Shown here piece by piece: positions 14,001 to 26,076 of a DNA stretch of 64,000 nucleotides. The DNA is taken from assembly GCA_030272155.1 (NCBI GenBank), contig CP126195.1, positions 2,773,001 to 2,837,000 of the forward strand, in the 5' to 3' direction. The notes beneath the pieces were generated by a model, which was not told the DNA's origin, did no database searches, and saw only the letters and a list, made by a program, of their open reading frames with translations. A program made the translations under genes and the position numbers. The DNA is from Tetradesmus obliquus. Lineage: Eukaryota; Chlorophyta; Chlorophyceae; Sphaeropleales; Scenedesmaceae. The first letter of the stretch is position 1, and every line of letters begins with the position of its first letter.

Positions 14001-17000
14001 CGCTGTGCAGATCAACAGCGCAGGGGACTTTGTGTATACAACGCTGCCTGGCCTGGCCACACCCGCTGATGACTCCTTCACATACTCCATCACAGACTGG
14101 TGAGAGGCAGCAGGCACAGCTTGCTGCTTACCGTACACAGCAGCAGCACGCTGTTGCTGTCATGTGCTCACTGCACTGCATTCAAGTTGATGCGAATTAT
14201 CCTGTGTACATCACGCTGTCTGGTGCTGCACCGGGTTTGCTCACCGCCCACTGCACCCAAGCTGCTGCCATGCTCAGCAACGCTTCTTCTCACTGCACAA
14301 CATCCCCAAAGTTGCACATGCCCGCTGCTGACTTCGTGTGTGCTGCTTCCTGCGCCGCTGCAGCTTTGGCAACGTCGTAACCGCAAAGGCTGACCTCAAG
14401 TTTGTCATTGCTGGCCTGGCCAAAGATGACACATACGTGTACAGCGCCTCCCCACTGACCATCACAGCAGCACTTGGACTGCTGGCGAACGATGTCAATG
14501 CGCCAGCCTGCGCCAGCAAGAATGCAGCGCTGCAGGCCAGCAGGCTCACCCCAACTGCAAACGGGCTTGTGACGGTCAATGCTGCTGGCGACTTTGTTTA
14601 CACGGTCAACCCTGGTCTGGCAGTGCCCAAGGATGACATCTTCACGTATCAGGTGAGGCAGTGGCAGCCGGCTGTAGGCAGCTGAGCTACAGCATAGCAC
14701 TGCCTGTGCAGCAACAAGCAGCTGTCATAGGAAAGACACACTGCAGCTCAGCAGCATCAAAGGAACTGGTATTTGATCTGAGCGTTGCACTGTGGATTCC
14801 TACAACAACCCGCTCACCTGGTTTCTGCGTGTGTCCAGACGACTGACTGCAACGGGGTCACCTCCACAGCCACTGTCACGCTCAAGTATGAGCTGCCAGT
14901 GGTGGTCAATGCTGACAGCTACAGCTACTCTGCCTCACCCTACACGGTCACAGCAGCGGCAGGCCTGCTGGCCAATGACGTCAACCCCGCAAGCTGTGTT
15001 GCTCAGGGCAAGGCCCTCACTGCTGTGAGGACATCAGCTCCTGCCAGTGGCACTGTCACGGTGAGCACAGCATGGCCATGGCACAGCTGCAAGCCCAGGG
15101 CCGCACTAGATGCATTGGTAGTTGTTTGTGCACATCACGGGGAACACAGCCTGGCCAAAAGACAAGAGGCAAGATTGCCAGATGTGAGGGCTGCACTGCT
15201 GCTGTCAAACGTCACAGGCTTTGAAGCGTTTATGTCTGGTGCTGTTGGGAAGCCTTTGAAGCATGAGTGTCCTGCAACCAATGCTCATGCTGCAGGTGAA
15301 CCCAGCAGGTGACTTCATCTACACCTCCACCTCTGCGACACCAGTGGATGACTCCTTCACATACGAGGCAACAGGTGTGTGCGCGCAGCAGCAAGTCCCG
15401 ATGCGCATTTGGACAAAAGGTTTCAATCCGCGTAACCATTCAACCATGTCTGACTTGGCGGATGCAGTACAACCATGTTCCGCTGTTCCTCTGGTTGGCA
15501 CTCAACGGCAGCTTTCATGGCTGCATGCGCGCCAGCCGCCTCTATGTAGCTCTTGCTGCAGCTGTGTTGACGCTGTGTTGACGCTGCAACTCCTGCCATG
15601 CTGACAACCACTGCAGACTGCAACGGCCAGAAGCGCTCCGGCGCCGTGTCGCTCAAGTATGTGCTGCCAGCCACAGCCAAAGATGATGTGCTCTTCTACA
15701 GCGCCTCCCCGCTCAGCGTTGCCGCGCTGCAGGGCCTGCTGGCCAACGACGTCAACCCGGCGAGCTGCGTGGCCAAGGGCGCGGCGCTGACGGTGGCACG
15801 CATAACACCAGCCGCCAGCGGCACGGCTACGGTGCGCAACCTGATGCATTGCAGCAACGTCGCAAAGTTACTCAATGCCACTACAAACTATGGCATCTAC
15901 AAACCTTTGTGATGCATCAGCAGTGGCTGAACTGCAGTTGCCACGCCAGAGTGCCCTTTGTGCATTGCATGTGTTGGTGGCTGAGGCCCATGACCATTGA
16001 TGCATGTCAACATGAATCTGGGTGTGGGCTTCTTGCTGTTCAGGTGAACCCTGCTGGGGACCTGACATACACTGTCACCTCTGCTACCCCCCAAGATGAC
16101 AGCTTCAAGTACCAGGTCACAGGTGAGCCCGCACAGGTCCCACAACAGATCCTGCTGCCTTGCAAGAAAGCCACGGACTGCCACGCACAATACATAGAAC
16201 CTGTGTGTGCGAGAAGCAACGGACTGCCACGCACAATAAACATAACCTGTGCGCGCTAACCGCTCACAGGACCAGCAGCCAAGCTTTGACAGCTTTTCCA
16301 CACAGCTCTGCACGTCGTCTAGCTGCGCCACATGTCTGCATGGTGTGCTGGCTGTTGAGGCATGCTGTCAGGCCTCCGGGGTGTTTGCCGCGGCATGAGA
16401 TGCAGCTGCATACATGCTCTGATCTTGCAGCCTGGTAACCTCTTATCGCCTGCATGCGGCTTATCTGCTGCTGAGCTGTACTGCCTGCTTGCTGTGTACA
16501 CGCAGACTGCAACGGCCAGACCAGCACTGCAACCGTTATTTTGAAGTATGTGCTGCCAGTGGCGGTCACGGATGACACCTACAAGTATTCAGCCTCGCCT
16601 CTCACAGTGGCAGCAGCAGCAGGGCTGCTGGCCAATGATGTAAACCCACCCAACTGTGCTGCTCAGGGCAAGCCCCTCACTGCTGTCAGGACTACTGCAG
16701 CAGCCAGTGGAAATGTTGTGGTGAGAAGCAGCATTGCTGCTGCTGCCAGCTGGCAGCTACACAGGGTCGCTGCACAATCATTGCGGCACGACAATGGTTT
16801 TCTTGCTGTTGCTTCCTCACCCTGGAGAGGCTGGAGTGTGATATAGTAATTTCGTAGTGCAGACTCTGCAAGCCCTCGACAGGGGCAGTACTGGCGGCTC
16901 TTGAGCAAAAACCAATGCGAGAGGGCGTTGAGTTGGCAGCTGCACAAGCAGCTATGCCATAGCTCAATAATGCTACGCATCAGACCCTTGGCATGGTAGA

Positions 17001-20000
17001 GCAACTTTACTCAAGCGCAGCCAGCCACTGTCATGCCATGCGCTGCCCCATTGCCCTGCTGCAGGTCAACCCCGCGGGAGACTTTGTGTACACCTCCACC
17101 AGCGCAACTCCCATCGATGACAGCTTCAAGTACGCAGCAACAGGTGCGGTTCTTCTCCAAATGCAACCAACCCTGCACCCCACCTGGTTGCACTTGCTGT
17201 GTAAAGTACGCAACATTTACGTACGGGTGCCACTGTTGCTGCAAGTGTCACACTCACACTGCTGCACCCACACCTTACATTGAGCCGAAGAAACTGTACA
17301 CATATGCTCAGTTGCTGCTGCACTCGTCGGATTGTGCTGCATCTGTTTATGCAGACTGCCTGGGTAACGTCAAGACAGGCACAGTCACGCTGCAGTTTGT
17401 GCAGGCTGTTGTGGCCAAGCCGGACCAGTTCTTCTACTATGCCAGCCCTGTCACCTTCCCCGCAAGCGCTGGCCTGCTGCAGAATGATGTCGTACCCGGC
17501 ACCTGCGCACAAACGACGCCAACGTTCGCAGTTGTCACACCACCGACCAGTGGCTCTGTTGTGGTGCGTGGTACAGCCCTGTGGAGTATTCATAGCGCCA
17601 TTTTATGCATTGCTGCCAATGCATGCAGAGAGCACAAGCCTCATGCCCACAGGCATCTGGCTTGCTGCTCTTTTGGCAATGCCATTGTGCAATGCCGGCA
17701 GAACAATGCATGGTGCCAGAAGGTGCACGAAAGGTGCCACGTGGCTCTGCATGCTGCTGGGCTGCACACACCCTGATGAGATAATGATGGCCTGCTGCTA
17801 TGTAGGTGGGCACGGGTGGCAGTGTCACTTACACCTCAACATCAGCTACACCCGTCACCGATAAGTTCACGTACAAGGTGAGCTGACAGCATACAACACA
17901 TATATTGCAGAAACATGCCGCAATTTTACAATCCTGTCATTGTCTTCACCACTAGGGCTACTGGTGGCTCAATACGAGCTGCCATACACTGTTGCTGTTG
18001 CAACCCTGCAAGTGCATTGCAAGCCACTGCTGTGATTGACTGTTTTGGACATGCCCCCCTGCCTTTGCAAGTGCACCATCACACCGTGTTGTGTGTGCTG
18101 TTTGCAGGTCACAGACTGCAACGGGCAGACCAGCACAGCAGAAGCACAGCTGGTGTTTGAGCAGCCGATTGTTGCCAAAGTGGACGCATACAGCTACAGC
18201 ACATCCCCGCTGACCGTCACTGCTGCCAATGGCCTGCTTAACAATGATGCTGTGCCACCCTCATGTGCTGGCATTGCACCTACCTTTGCTGTGGCTACAC
18301 CGCCAGCAAGTGGCACGGTGGTGGTGAGTAACAATGTGTTTCAAACCAGCTGCACGTAGGCTTTAAGCGCAGCTGTTTCTGATATGAACTTTGCACATTC
18401 TGTTCAAGTGAACGTAACTCTCACATGTTGCCCAGCAAAGCTGTGCGACCAGAAGTTCACAAGCGAGTACATCCAAGCTGTCAAGCATTACCAGCAAGCA
18501 TCACACCTCAGGATACTATTGCGTGTGTTGCTGCTGCTTCTGCTGCTGCTTACTGCCCTGCACTGCAGCTGAGTAATACTGGTGGAGGATTTGTGTTCAC
18601 CTCCGGCACGCCAGCAACTCCTGTGACAGACAAGTTCACATACAAGGTGGGTACAGCCGGCCTCCAAACGCACGTCGCATCCAACAGGACAACTCCCAGC
18701 CGCGTTTTGCCATGCAACCAGTGCCGGTGCTGTGGGCAGATGAGTAACATTCTTTGTGCACAACTGCAAAGGTTGCCTACCTGCATTGCAGCAGCCGTAG
18801 CACAGCACTTGCTGCGAGCGCCTGCACGAGCTGCAGCTCTGCTGCACACAGAGCTGAGCATGATGGGCGGCACCGTTAGCACATGCTGTCAGTAGCGTGA
18901 TGTTAGGCGCCGTGAAGCCTGGTCTACACCTGGTCAAGGAGCATGGGGTATCCTCATTGTCACACACACACCCTCCCTTAACTTACGCAGGTGGCGATTT
19001 TGAACACAACACGCGCAGCTCATTCATTCATTTATCCTACACCTGGCCATCATGCAACACTCCATGCTTCTGTCACTCCCTCTCAGGTGACTGACTGCCA
19101 CGGCCAGTCCAGCACAGCAACAGTGGACCTCACCTTTGAGCAGCCCATCGTGGCCAACCCAGATGCCTTCACCTACACAGCATCACCCCTGGTCATCCCT
19201 GCATCAGCAGGGCTGCTGCTCAATGACATCAACCCAGCCTCCTGCGCAGCCAGCCCTCCCACCTTCAGCGTGGATACGCCCGCAACCAAGGGCACAGTGC
19301 TGGTGAGTGGGCCGCCGCAGCGGCTGCATACGTGGCGGATTTACACACATGTCCTGTGCGCAACACTCTCCACAGCACTCTGCACAAGCTGTTTGGCTGT
19401 TGTGGTAGTGCTGCATGCAGCAGCTGTTGGCACACGTGTAGACTACACGTATTGCATAGTGTTTCGCATCAGGCTGCCAGAATTAATGAGTTTTTGCGTG
19501 CTGCCGGTTGGATCAGTCCTCACAGGGAACATGACACCGGTGTGCTTTTGATCGCTCATTCAATGACTTTACACGGCCCTTCTCTCAGGCTCTCCAGCCA
19601 GCAGCCTTTCGGGGCCCTTTGCGCAATGCACATGGGCAGCTGTCTTATGCGAGCTACGCTCTTGCGGGGATGCAGTGTCCCTTAAAATCTCTGTCGCCAA
19701 GCTTTTCCTGCTGTGTTTGATGTGTTCTTGTCTGATTTGTGCCCTGCAGCTGTCCAACACTGGAGGCGGCTTCACGTACACCTCTTCATCCACGCCGCCC
19801 GCAACCGACAGCTTCAAGTACAAGGTGTGCGGTGCTATGGCTGTCTTGTTGCTAGATGTGTGAGGTTCAAGCAGATACAGCTGCGGAGCAGCAGCAGCAG
19901 CAGTAGTCTGACTGCAGCGCATGCTAGCGCTGTTGTGTTTCAACAGCAGGCTGCCTTGTGCTGGAGCAAGTTGTCACTGTGCTGCAGCACAGTGCTATGT

Positions 20001-23000
20001 TTTGTACTTGACTTAATTCCTCACTCGTCTGCGCTTGAGCATTACTGACCAAGTGCTCAGAATCTGTTGCGTCTGCCGCGCCCACCAGGTGACCGACTGC
20101 CACGGCCAGACTGCAGTGGCAACAGCAACCCTCACTTACGCACCACCCATCGTCGCAACAGCAGACGCGTACATCTTCCACAAGGCCCCATACACCGTGG
20201 ATGCAGCAAACGGCCTGCTCAAGAACGATGCAGTGCCCCTGGCATGCGCCGCCACGCCTCCCACATTCAGGGTGGTCACGCCCCCTGCCCAGGGCACTGT
20301 GGTCATCACAGCTGGCGGTGCATTCACATACACATCCACCTCAGCAGTGCCTGTCACTGACTCGTTCACTTATGAGGTGAGTTGGCGGCGCCAGGCCCTG
20401 ACCAAATGATCTGCCAATTGAAGCAGCAGCGTTTGATTGGTTGAACAGCCGGCACTGACAGAAGTGGTTTGCTTGAAACAAGAGCAGCCCAGATGTGTGC
20501 TGACGTATGCCATGTTCTGTTGTCAGCAGCACAGCCTGCTGCCAGCACAACACTGAGCCCCACTTGCCGTATTGGCGGCCCTCTCAGAGCCAGCGATAGC
20601 ATCGTTAGCGCAATCATTGCACCTCAACACTACGACACCCTGGCCAGAGTGCACAGCAGCACCTCACCATCTCCTCACCTCTCCTACCATATCTTGCTGC
20701 CCTGCCCAGGTCACCGACTGCAACGGAGGCAAGTCTACAGCCACGGCAGCGCTCACATACGAGCCTCCAGGCAAGGCAGTTGCAGACACCTTCACATACA
20801 GCAAGAGCCCATTGAGCCTGACTGCACTCAAGGGAGTGCTGGCCAATGATGTGAACAACCCCACATGTGCATCACAGGGCAAGCCGCTGAAGGTCACTGC
20901 CTGGAGCACCGCCTCTGCTGGCAATGTTGCGGTGAGCGCTGCATACCTTGGGGCATGTAGACAGGGCTGCAGTGGCTTTAGCCGGCACAGGCTGTGCAGT
21001 GATAGGCGTATCTGCTGTGTTGGTCAGCACTGCATGACTTTTGGAGTTGCTGGAACCAGCAAGTGCAGTAGCAAAGCTACAGCAACAGGCGTGTGCTGCA
21101 CTGGAGAGCTAGTTTGTCTTTATGCTGGGACCGCATGCCTGCTATGAGCTACAGCACCCAACAAAAGCAGCAGCACCTGGAAGTGTTTTGGTGTGCACCA
21201 GCTCTGCTGCATGACCAGTGGCATGCCGTACACACAGAGGTTCCCCTGGAGTGGTATGTCCGTGTATGACAGCATGGGCTGATATGCTTGTGGCTTCCTA
21301 CTTCATCTGGTATCTGTCACATTGGATGCCAGTTAAACTCACTGATTTAACCCCTGCATCTGTCTGGCACCGCCACTGCAGGGTGCTGCTGATGGTGGCT
21401 TCATCTACACCACGGCACCCACCACTCCCCTGACGGCGCCACAGGATGACACTTTCACATACACCGTTCAGGACTGGTGAGATGCAGCGACAGCGCCCTG
21501 GCTGGTGGCTGAGGTAGCTTCAAATTGACGGCAACATTTAATGCATTTGCATGAAAAACCCTTATATTTGCTTCATGCATCATGATGGTTGAAAGGTGGT
21601 GCCTGTGAGCAGAGCCGGCTTGTGACATCCACATTCTGTGCACTGGCAAACACATGCCCTGCATGCAGCCCTCCTGCATACAGCTCCACCATCCCTTCAA
21701 AGATCATAGCCACATATAGTGTACACTTGCATGCAGCATCAGGCCCAGAACGTAGCGCCGCCTGAGGCCTGCACTGACGTTGCCACTGCGCTGCATGCTG
21801 CTGCGCTGCGCTCCTGCAGCTTTGGCAACACTGACACGGCAACGGTGAGCTCAGTGTATAGCTGTGCACTGTGGCTGCCTCAACCAAAACATCAGTAGCA
21901 ATGCCTCTGCACGATTCCTTTGGCAGCAACACTGTGCAGCATATGATGGGTTTGTCAGCTCTTCATCAACTGCAAGTGAAACACCGTGCGTCTGGTGCAG
22001 CAATGCCGGGCCAGCATCCTGCTCATGCCTTGCCAGCAGCTAACACCAGCTGGACATGCAGCGCACATGGCTCCTCCAGCGCTGGCAGCCATAGTGCAGC
22101 TGGCCACTGCGCCTGCACCTTTGAATTACGTGGCCACTCAGCACTGCAAAGCCTCTCCTGCAGTGTTCCGTACACAGTAGTACTTTGTCTTCTGCTGCTG
22201 CTGCTGCTACTGCTGCTGCTGCTGCTATTGCCCACACCAGGTGACGCTCAAGTACATCAAGCCTGGCGTGGCGCTGCCAGACTTCTACGAGGTCAAGACC
22301 ACAGCCACGCAGGCCAGCCCCATGATCGTGCTGCCCCTGGGCCAGCCAGGCGGCACAGACCCCAAGGGGGTGCTGTTCAATGACGTCAACGCACCCAGCT
22401 GCACCGCGCCGCTGACGGCTGTGCTGGGCACCACAGCCACACCCAAGTTTGGCATTGTCACACTGAATGTAAGTGTAGGGATTTGCAGGCAGCCAGTCCG
22501 CTGCTTTTTGTGCATATGGTGCACGAATGAACTCATGAGAAGTCGCTGCCCTGACGCCTGCTGGGCAGATGCTTTCATGCTTGCGGCCGCAGCAAGACAG
22601 CTCGCAGGGCCACCAGCAACCTGCACGCATGTTGCAACTATGCCTTTTGTCCTGGGTTCACGCATTGACACTGGTCAGCAGCCACTTGCTCACTGTGTTG
22701 CTATATCAACAGTGTTGCTAAAACTGGTGCTGTGTGTGTTCTTATGCTGCAGGCTGATGGAGGCTACACCTACACACCAAATGAGACGCCCAGCAGGGCC
22801 ACCAAGGACACCATTGACACCTTCTCCTACTATGTCGTGGACTGTGAGTGCAAGATGCAGGATCCTTTGGATGCCTTGTCAGCTTTACCGTGTTGTAGGC
22901 ATTATGGCCAGCTACAACATTGAGTGTGGCAGATGGACAACCAAGGCATTGGACATGTCAGCATGGATGCCAACAGCATGGACGCCTACAGCATGGATGC

Positions 23001-23054
23001 CGCTCATCTGCTGCTGGTTCTCTCACAGCATCAGTGTCAATCTTATGCTGCTGC

Positions 23055-23102
<48 letters not shown>

Positions 23103-23170
23103 ACCCCATTTTCTTTGCAGGCAACGGCAACAAGTCGGATGAGGTCATTGTGCAGCTCAAGTATGCTTGA
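234..23170 (+). CDS. Giant extracellular-type protein: GCC2/GCC3 modules plus 27 tandem-95 Ig-like repeats (5' end outside window)
   Basis: Fifty-three exons can be joined in one frame, giving about 2,898 residues in the window. The first exon seen (234-334) opens in mid-codon, so the start lies upstream. The order is a cysteine-rich region (234-2093), then 27 Ig-like repeats of about 95 residues, ending at TGA 23168-23170. Each repeat reads roughly P-x-A-x-D-x-Y ... GVLANDVNPxxC ... DGxFxYT ... DSFTYxxTDCNGN ... ATVTLxY. This is the pattern of bacterial tandem-95/VCBS/Big_9 adhesin domains. Every splice junction keeps phase. The C-terminus stops just after the last half repeat, with no transmembrane segment or GPI-type tail, so I infer secretion or cell-wall/matrix attachment through the N-terminal part. 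The signal peptide is not in view. Adhesion or matrix structure is inferred from the domain family only. Confidence 0.85.
8185..8252. repeat. 34-bp tandem duplication in an intron
   Basis: Two near-identical 34-bp copies, beginning GCTTGCCTTGATCGTG, lie just after the donor of microexon 8148-8180. They differ at one base. No coding or splicing role is visible. Confidence 0.8.
8969..9006. repeat. Perfect-arm inverted repeat (hairpin) in an intron
   Basis: The arm CAGCTGATGGGA is answered by TCCCATCAGCTG. A second inner arm, GTTGC/GCAAC, lies inside it after one mismatch. It sits in the intron between exons 8498-8773 and 9087-9406 and could fold as a cruciform or RNA hairpin. No function can be assigned. 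Confidence 0.7.
10641..10694. repeat. (AAGC)n microsatellite in an intron
   Basis: About thirteen tandem AAGC units, with one AGGC interruption, follow the donor of exon 10328-10588. It is an ordinary tetranucleotide repeat inside an intron. Confidence 0.9.
13333..23170 (+). repeat. Tandem-95 Ig-like repeats 17-27 and terminal half repeat (exon map)
   Basis: Exons: 13333-13362, 13591-13805, 14011-14099, 14364-14652, 14839-15060, 15296-15374, 15617-15831, 16044-16122, 16506-16720, 17065-17143, 17355-17563, 17806-17877, 18108-18323, 18569-18646, 19087-19302, 19750-19824, 20089-20376, 20710-20931, 21382-21476, 21820-21844, 22241-22468, 22753-22843, 23121-23170. In most of this half a new phase-0 intron falls after the SGTVxV strand, and from repeat 22 on the intron before VTDC is also phase 0. 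Repeats 18 and 25 lack the SGTVxV intron. Neighbouring repeats are alike (GLLANDVNPASC in 19 and 20; DCHGQ in 24 and 25), which points to recent local duplication. The 25-nt exon 21820-21844 codes for only eight residues plus one split codon. Confidence 0.85.
23060..23101 (+). repeat. (CTG)14 tract before the last acceptor of the giant gene
   Basis: Fourteen CTG units lie about 20 bp upstream of the acceptor of the final exon (23121). They occupy the place of the polypyrimidine tract. Shorter CTG tracts sit in the same place at 10984-11010, 13559-13580 and 22192-22226. Confidence 0.85.
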
Positions 23171-25216
23171 TGGGCGTGTGCATGCCGTGCTCGGCGGAAT
23201 GGTGATGGCGGCCCCACACAATGGCAGGCACAAGGGTGTCACCACCCTGCCTCTTGACTGCTCCTAATCGCATGATGTGGCGAAGCTGTGTCCAGATGTG
23301 TTGGTGCTGCTGTGATCACAGCACTGCGTATTACTTGGTTTTGCTTTCAATGTTTGTGCGTGTGATGGGCTGACTCCATAGCATTGCATTCCTGTGTGTG
23401 GCGGGCTGTACTTCCATCTCAGTATGCCAAACATGACCTATGCGTCACCGCTAGGTCATGGCCATGGCGGGGTGTTGCCTGGATTGAGCAGGTGATCAGA
23501 ACTGCACGTGATGGGGGTTGCAATGAATGCATAGATCGATGGGTACTATGTTTTTGACAGGTACATGCAGTACTCTCTTGTGTGTGCAGGGCAAGGCTGT
23601 TGACGTGCTACTGCGTTGCACAGTCAGCCTACACATGGAGGCGTAACATTGGTTGTGTCACCTTACTGTGCGTGGGTGTGTGATGTGTCAGCCTGCGGGG
23701 GCATGCGCTGGTGGCGCTAGTGGTGCGGCATGCTCCGCAGCAACATTCTGCTTCAAAGCTTTCAATGCTGCAGTAACAGTGCTTCAACAGCTTGCAGAAA
23801 ACCAGCTGATGCAGTGCTGCCAGTGTTGTGGGTGGCGTGATGGGGGATGCAGCTAGAACGCTTGCTGCTGTGGGCAGTGAAGCCCGCTTGTTACTGAAGA
23901 GGCACTGGTACGGAGCAAATACGTGATGTGGCAAGAGACTCGCACAGGTCTGGCAGATGATGTGGCAGCTCTGCCTTGACTGCGTGTGCTGGTGTTTCAT
24001 TTTTGGTGATTTCAAAAGGTGTTCTGCTGGGTGTGCAGAGTCACCAAAACGATGTTTAGGAAACAGAGGAGGCTTGTGCCAGGCAACCATCGGGCTGGTC
24101 TATCAGCAGCAGGTCAACCGCGTGTTCAGGCGTAGGCTTTTACTGCCTTTTCAGCAGGAGGCAACCTTGTGCTTTTTTGGGCGGTGCCTTGTTTGCCATC
24201 CTCCCCCGTTTCATTGGCAACTGCTTGCTTTGCTGTTGCCAGGGTTGGTATGAATGTGGCTGGCTGCTATGTGTCCCTGTGCAATTTGATATGAACTGCT
24301 TGATCGATGGCTTGGAAGTATAGAAGGGCGGCTGCCATGGCACGTTGTGCATCAGCTAGCAGTCAAAGGCCACAGCTGTACAGCCTTGGCTGCTGCGCGC
24401 AGCTGCTACCTGCCCAGGCCATGCCGCAGCTGGCAGCTGCTGCAGCAATGTCTGATTCAATGCTGTGGTGCCAGGGCCTGGTGATTGACCCCTTTCCTGA
24501 GCAGCAGCTTATGGCATGCTGCAGCTGCTTTGGAAGGAAATTTTCTGGAGGGGTGCTTGTATGGCAGCCCAGGGACTAGGAGACAGCCTATGACTCGTTG
24601 CTTTTGGTGTCATTGCAGGGGGTGGTGTTTTGCCCTTGGCACCTTCTTCATTCTTTGAAGCTGAGGCATGTAATCATGGCTTGCAGCTGATGCAATGACA
24701 GCTTTGATTGCTGGTGTAATGGTGGCTTTGATTGCTGGTGCAACGGCAGCCTTGATTGCTGGTGCAATGGCAGCCTTGATTGCTGGTGCAATGGCAGCCT
24801 TGATTGCTGATGCAACGGCAGCTTCGAACGCTGGTGCAATGGCAGCTTTGATTGCTGATGCAGCGCTGGTGCCAGGAGGCAGCTCATCGCACCTGGAGCC
24901 GAGTCATGTTGAATGAATATGGAATTTGTGTGGACTGCTTAACGTTTGCGATTGCAGCTGCATACCAACAGCCGCCGGCTCAGAGCACAAGCGCTTAATA
25001 GTGTGCTGTGCAATGCAGGACCCTGCATCCGCACGCGCGCGGTTTTCAAGTGCTTTGGATTTGGGCGCAATCTTGTGCTGTTGCACCTCTTGGACTGTGC
25101 TGTGTAGAAAGGCTGCTGCTGCCCAGGAGTGCAGATCTTTGGCTGGGCAACAGCAGGGGTGTGCCTGGACCGCTCTTTTTTGCTGGCGCACTCTGCTGCT
25201 ACTCAGCACACGGCTG
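23171..25216. other. Intergenic region between the giant gene and the mobile element
   Basis: I find no exon chain or family match here on either strand. The first few hundred bases are presumably the 3' UTR of the giant gene. The only structured part is the 24-bp minisatellite near 24700. Short open frames show no codon pattern or motif like those of the genes nearby. Confidence 0.5.
24701..24868. repeat. 24-bp minisatellite, seven copies
   Basis: Seven head-to-tail 24-bp units of the type GCTTTGATTGCTGGTGCAAT plus GGCA, with a few substitutions each and a decayed partial copy just upstream. Because 24 is a multiple of three, both strands stay open: ALIAGAMA-type repeats on plus, LHQQSRLP-type on minus. 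I see no start, splice or neighbouring exon that makes either a gene. Confidence 0.85.
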
Positions 25217-26076
25217 CAGGGCAGAGCAGGGTTCAATTGGAGGAATGGCGGCAAAGGGCAATAATGCGTGCATGGCAGCTTGCCATGCTCATGCTTTTAG
25301 GGCCTCTGAGCGCCTTGCTGGCACAAGAAGCATGACGGCTGTGTTTTCAGGGGTGCAATCCATATACATATGCTTGCAACATGGCAGTCCTCAAGGGCGC
25401 CAGAACCCCTCTCTGGCACTTGAGCGTGATGGCTATGTTTTCAAGGAGCAAATCTATATGTATGTGTGAGAGGTTTAAACATGGTTAATCTTCAATGCTG
25501 GCTACACGCATGCATTCCTGTGGAGACTTGTGTGGGCTGCTCTTACTTGTAGTGAGTGTGTTACCATGGAGATATGTTCGAATGACTTGCGACTGACCAG
25601 TGTGTGTGATGCAGCAGCAGAACATGTTCACCTGCTATGCACAGGTGACAAACTGTGCTGACAGTGTGCTTGGAAACTGCTGTGCGCCACATCTGCAACA
25701 GCACACACATGGCCTTGTTTGTTGATGGACTGTGGCTGAACATGCCCTGCCACAAGGTGGCAGCAGCTGCAGATGAGTTGTATGGTATGTGCTGACACTG
25801 GCCTTGGTGTCAGCGGTGCCGCGCTGAATGCATGTGTCTGCTGTGCAGCACAAAGTAAATGTCATTGTGTGTACAAGGCACATGCACTAATGCAACTGTC
25901 AGCGTTGCAGGCTACTAGTATGATATTGGCTGCTTCCTGCCTCAAATGAACATGTACTGTGAGAATGAGATGCACTTGGGCTTGACCTGGGACTCAGATG
26001 CCAGGGCATGCCAAACACTGGGGTTGGCTTGACAGGCTGTGTATTGTTGCGTTTGCTGCACAAGCACAGCCAGTGC
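25217..26076 (-). repeat. Left direct terminal repeat of the mobile element
   Basis: It matches 29579-30438 base for base with a constant offset of 4362 bp, so there are no indels. On the minus-strand reading this is the downstream repeat. The end of the element ORF lies inside it. Confidence 0.9.

Noticed and set aside
16160-16256. Near-repeat around GGACTGCCACGCACAATA in an intron, considered as a CRISPR-like or regulatory array
   Set aside because: Only two copies with no spacers of even size; an ordinary short tandem duplication in a eukaryotic intron.
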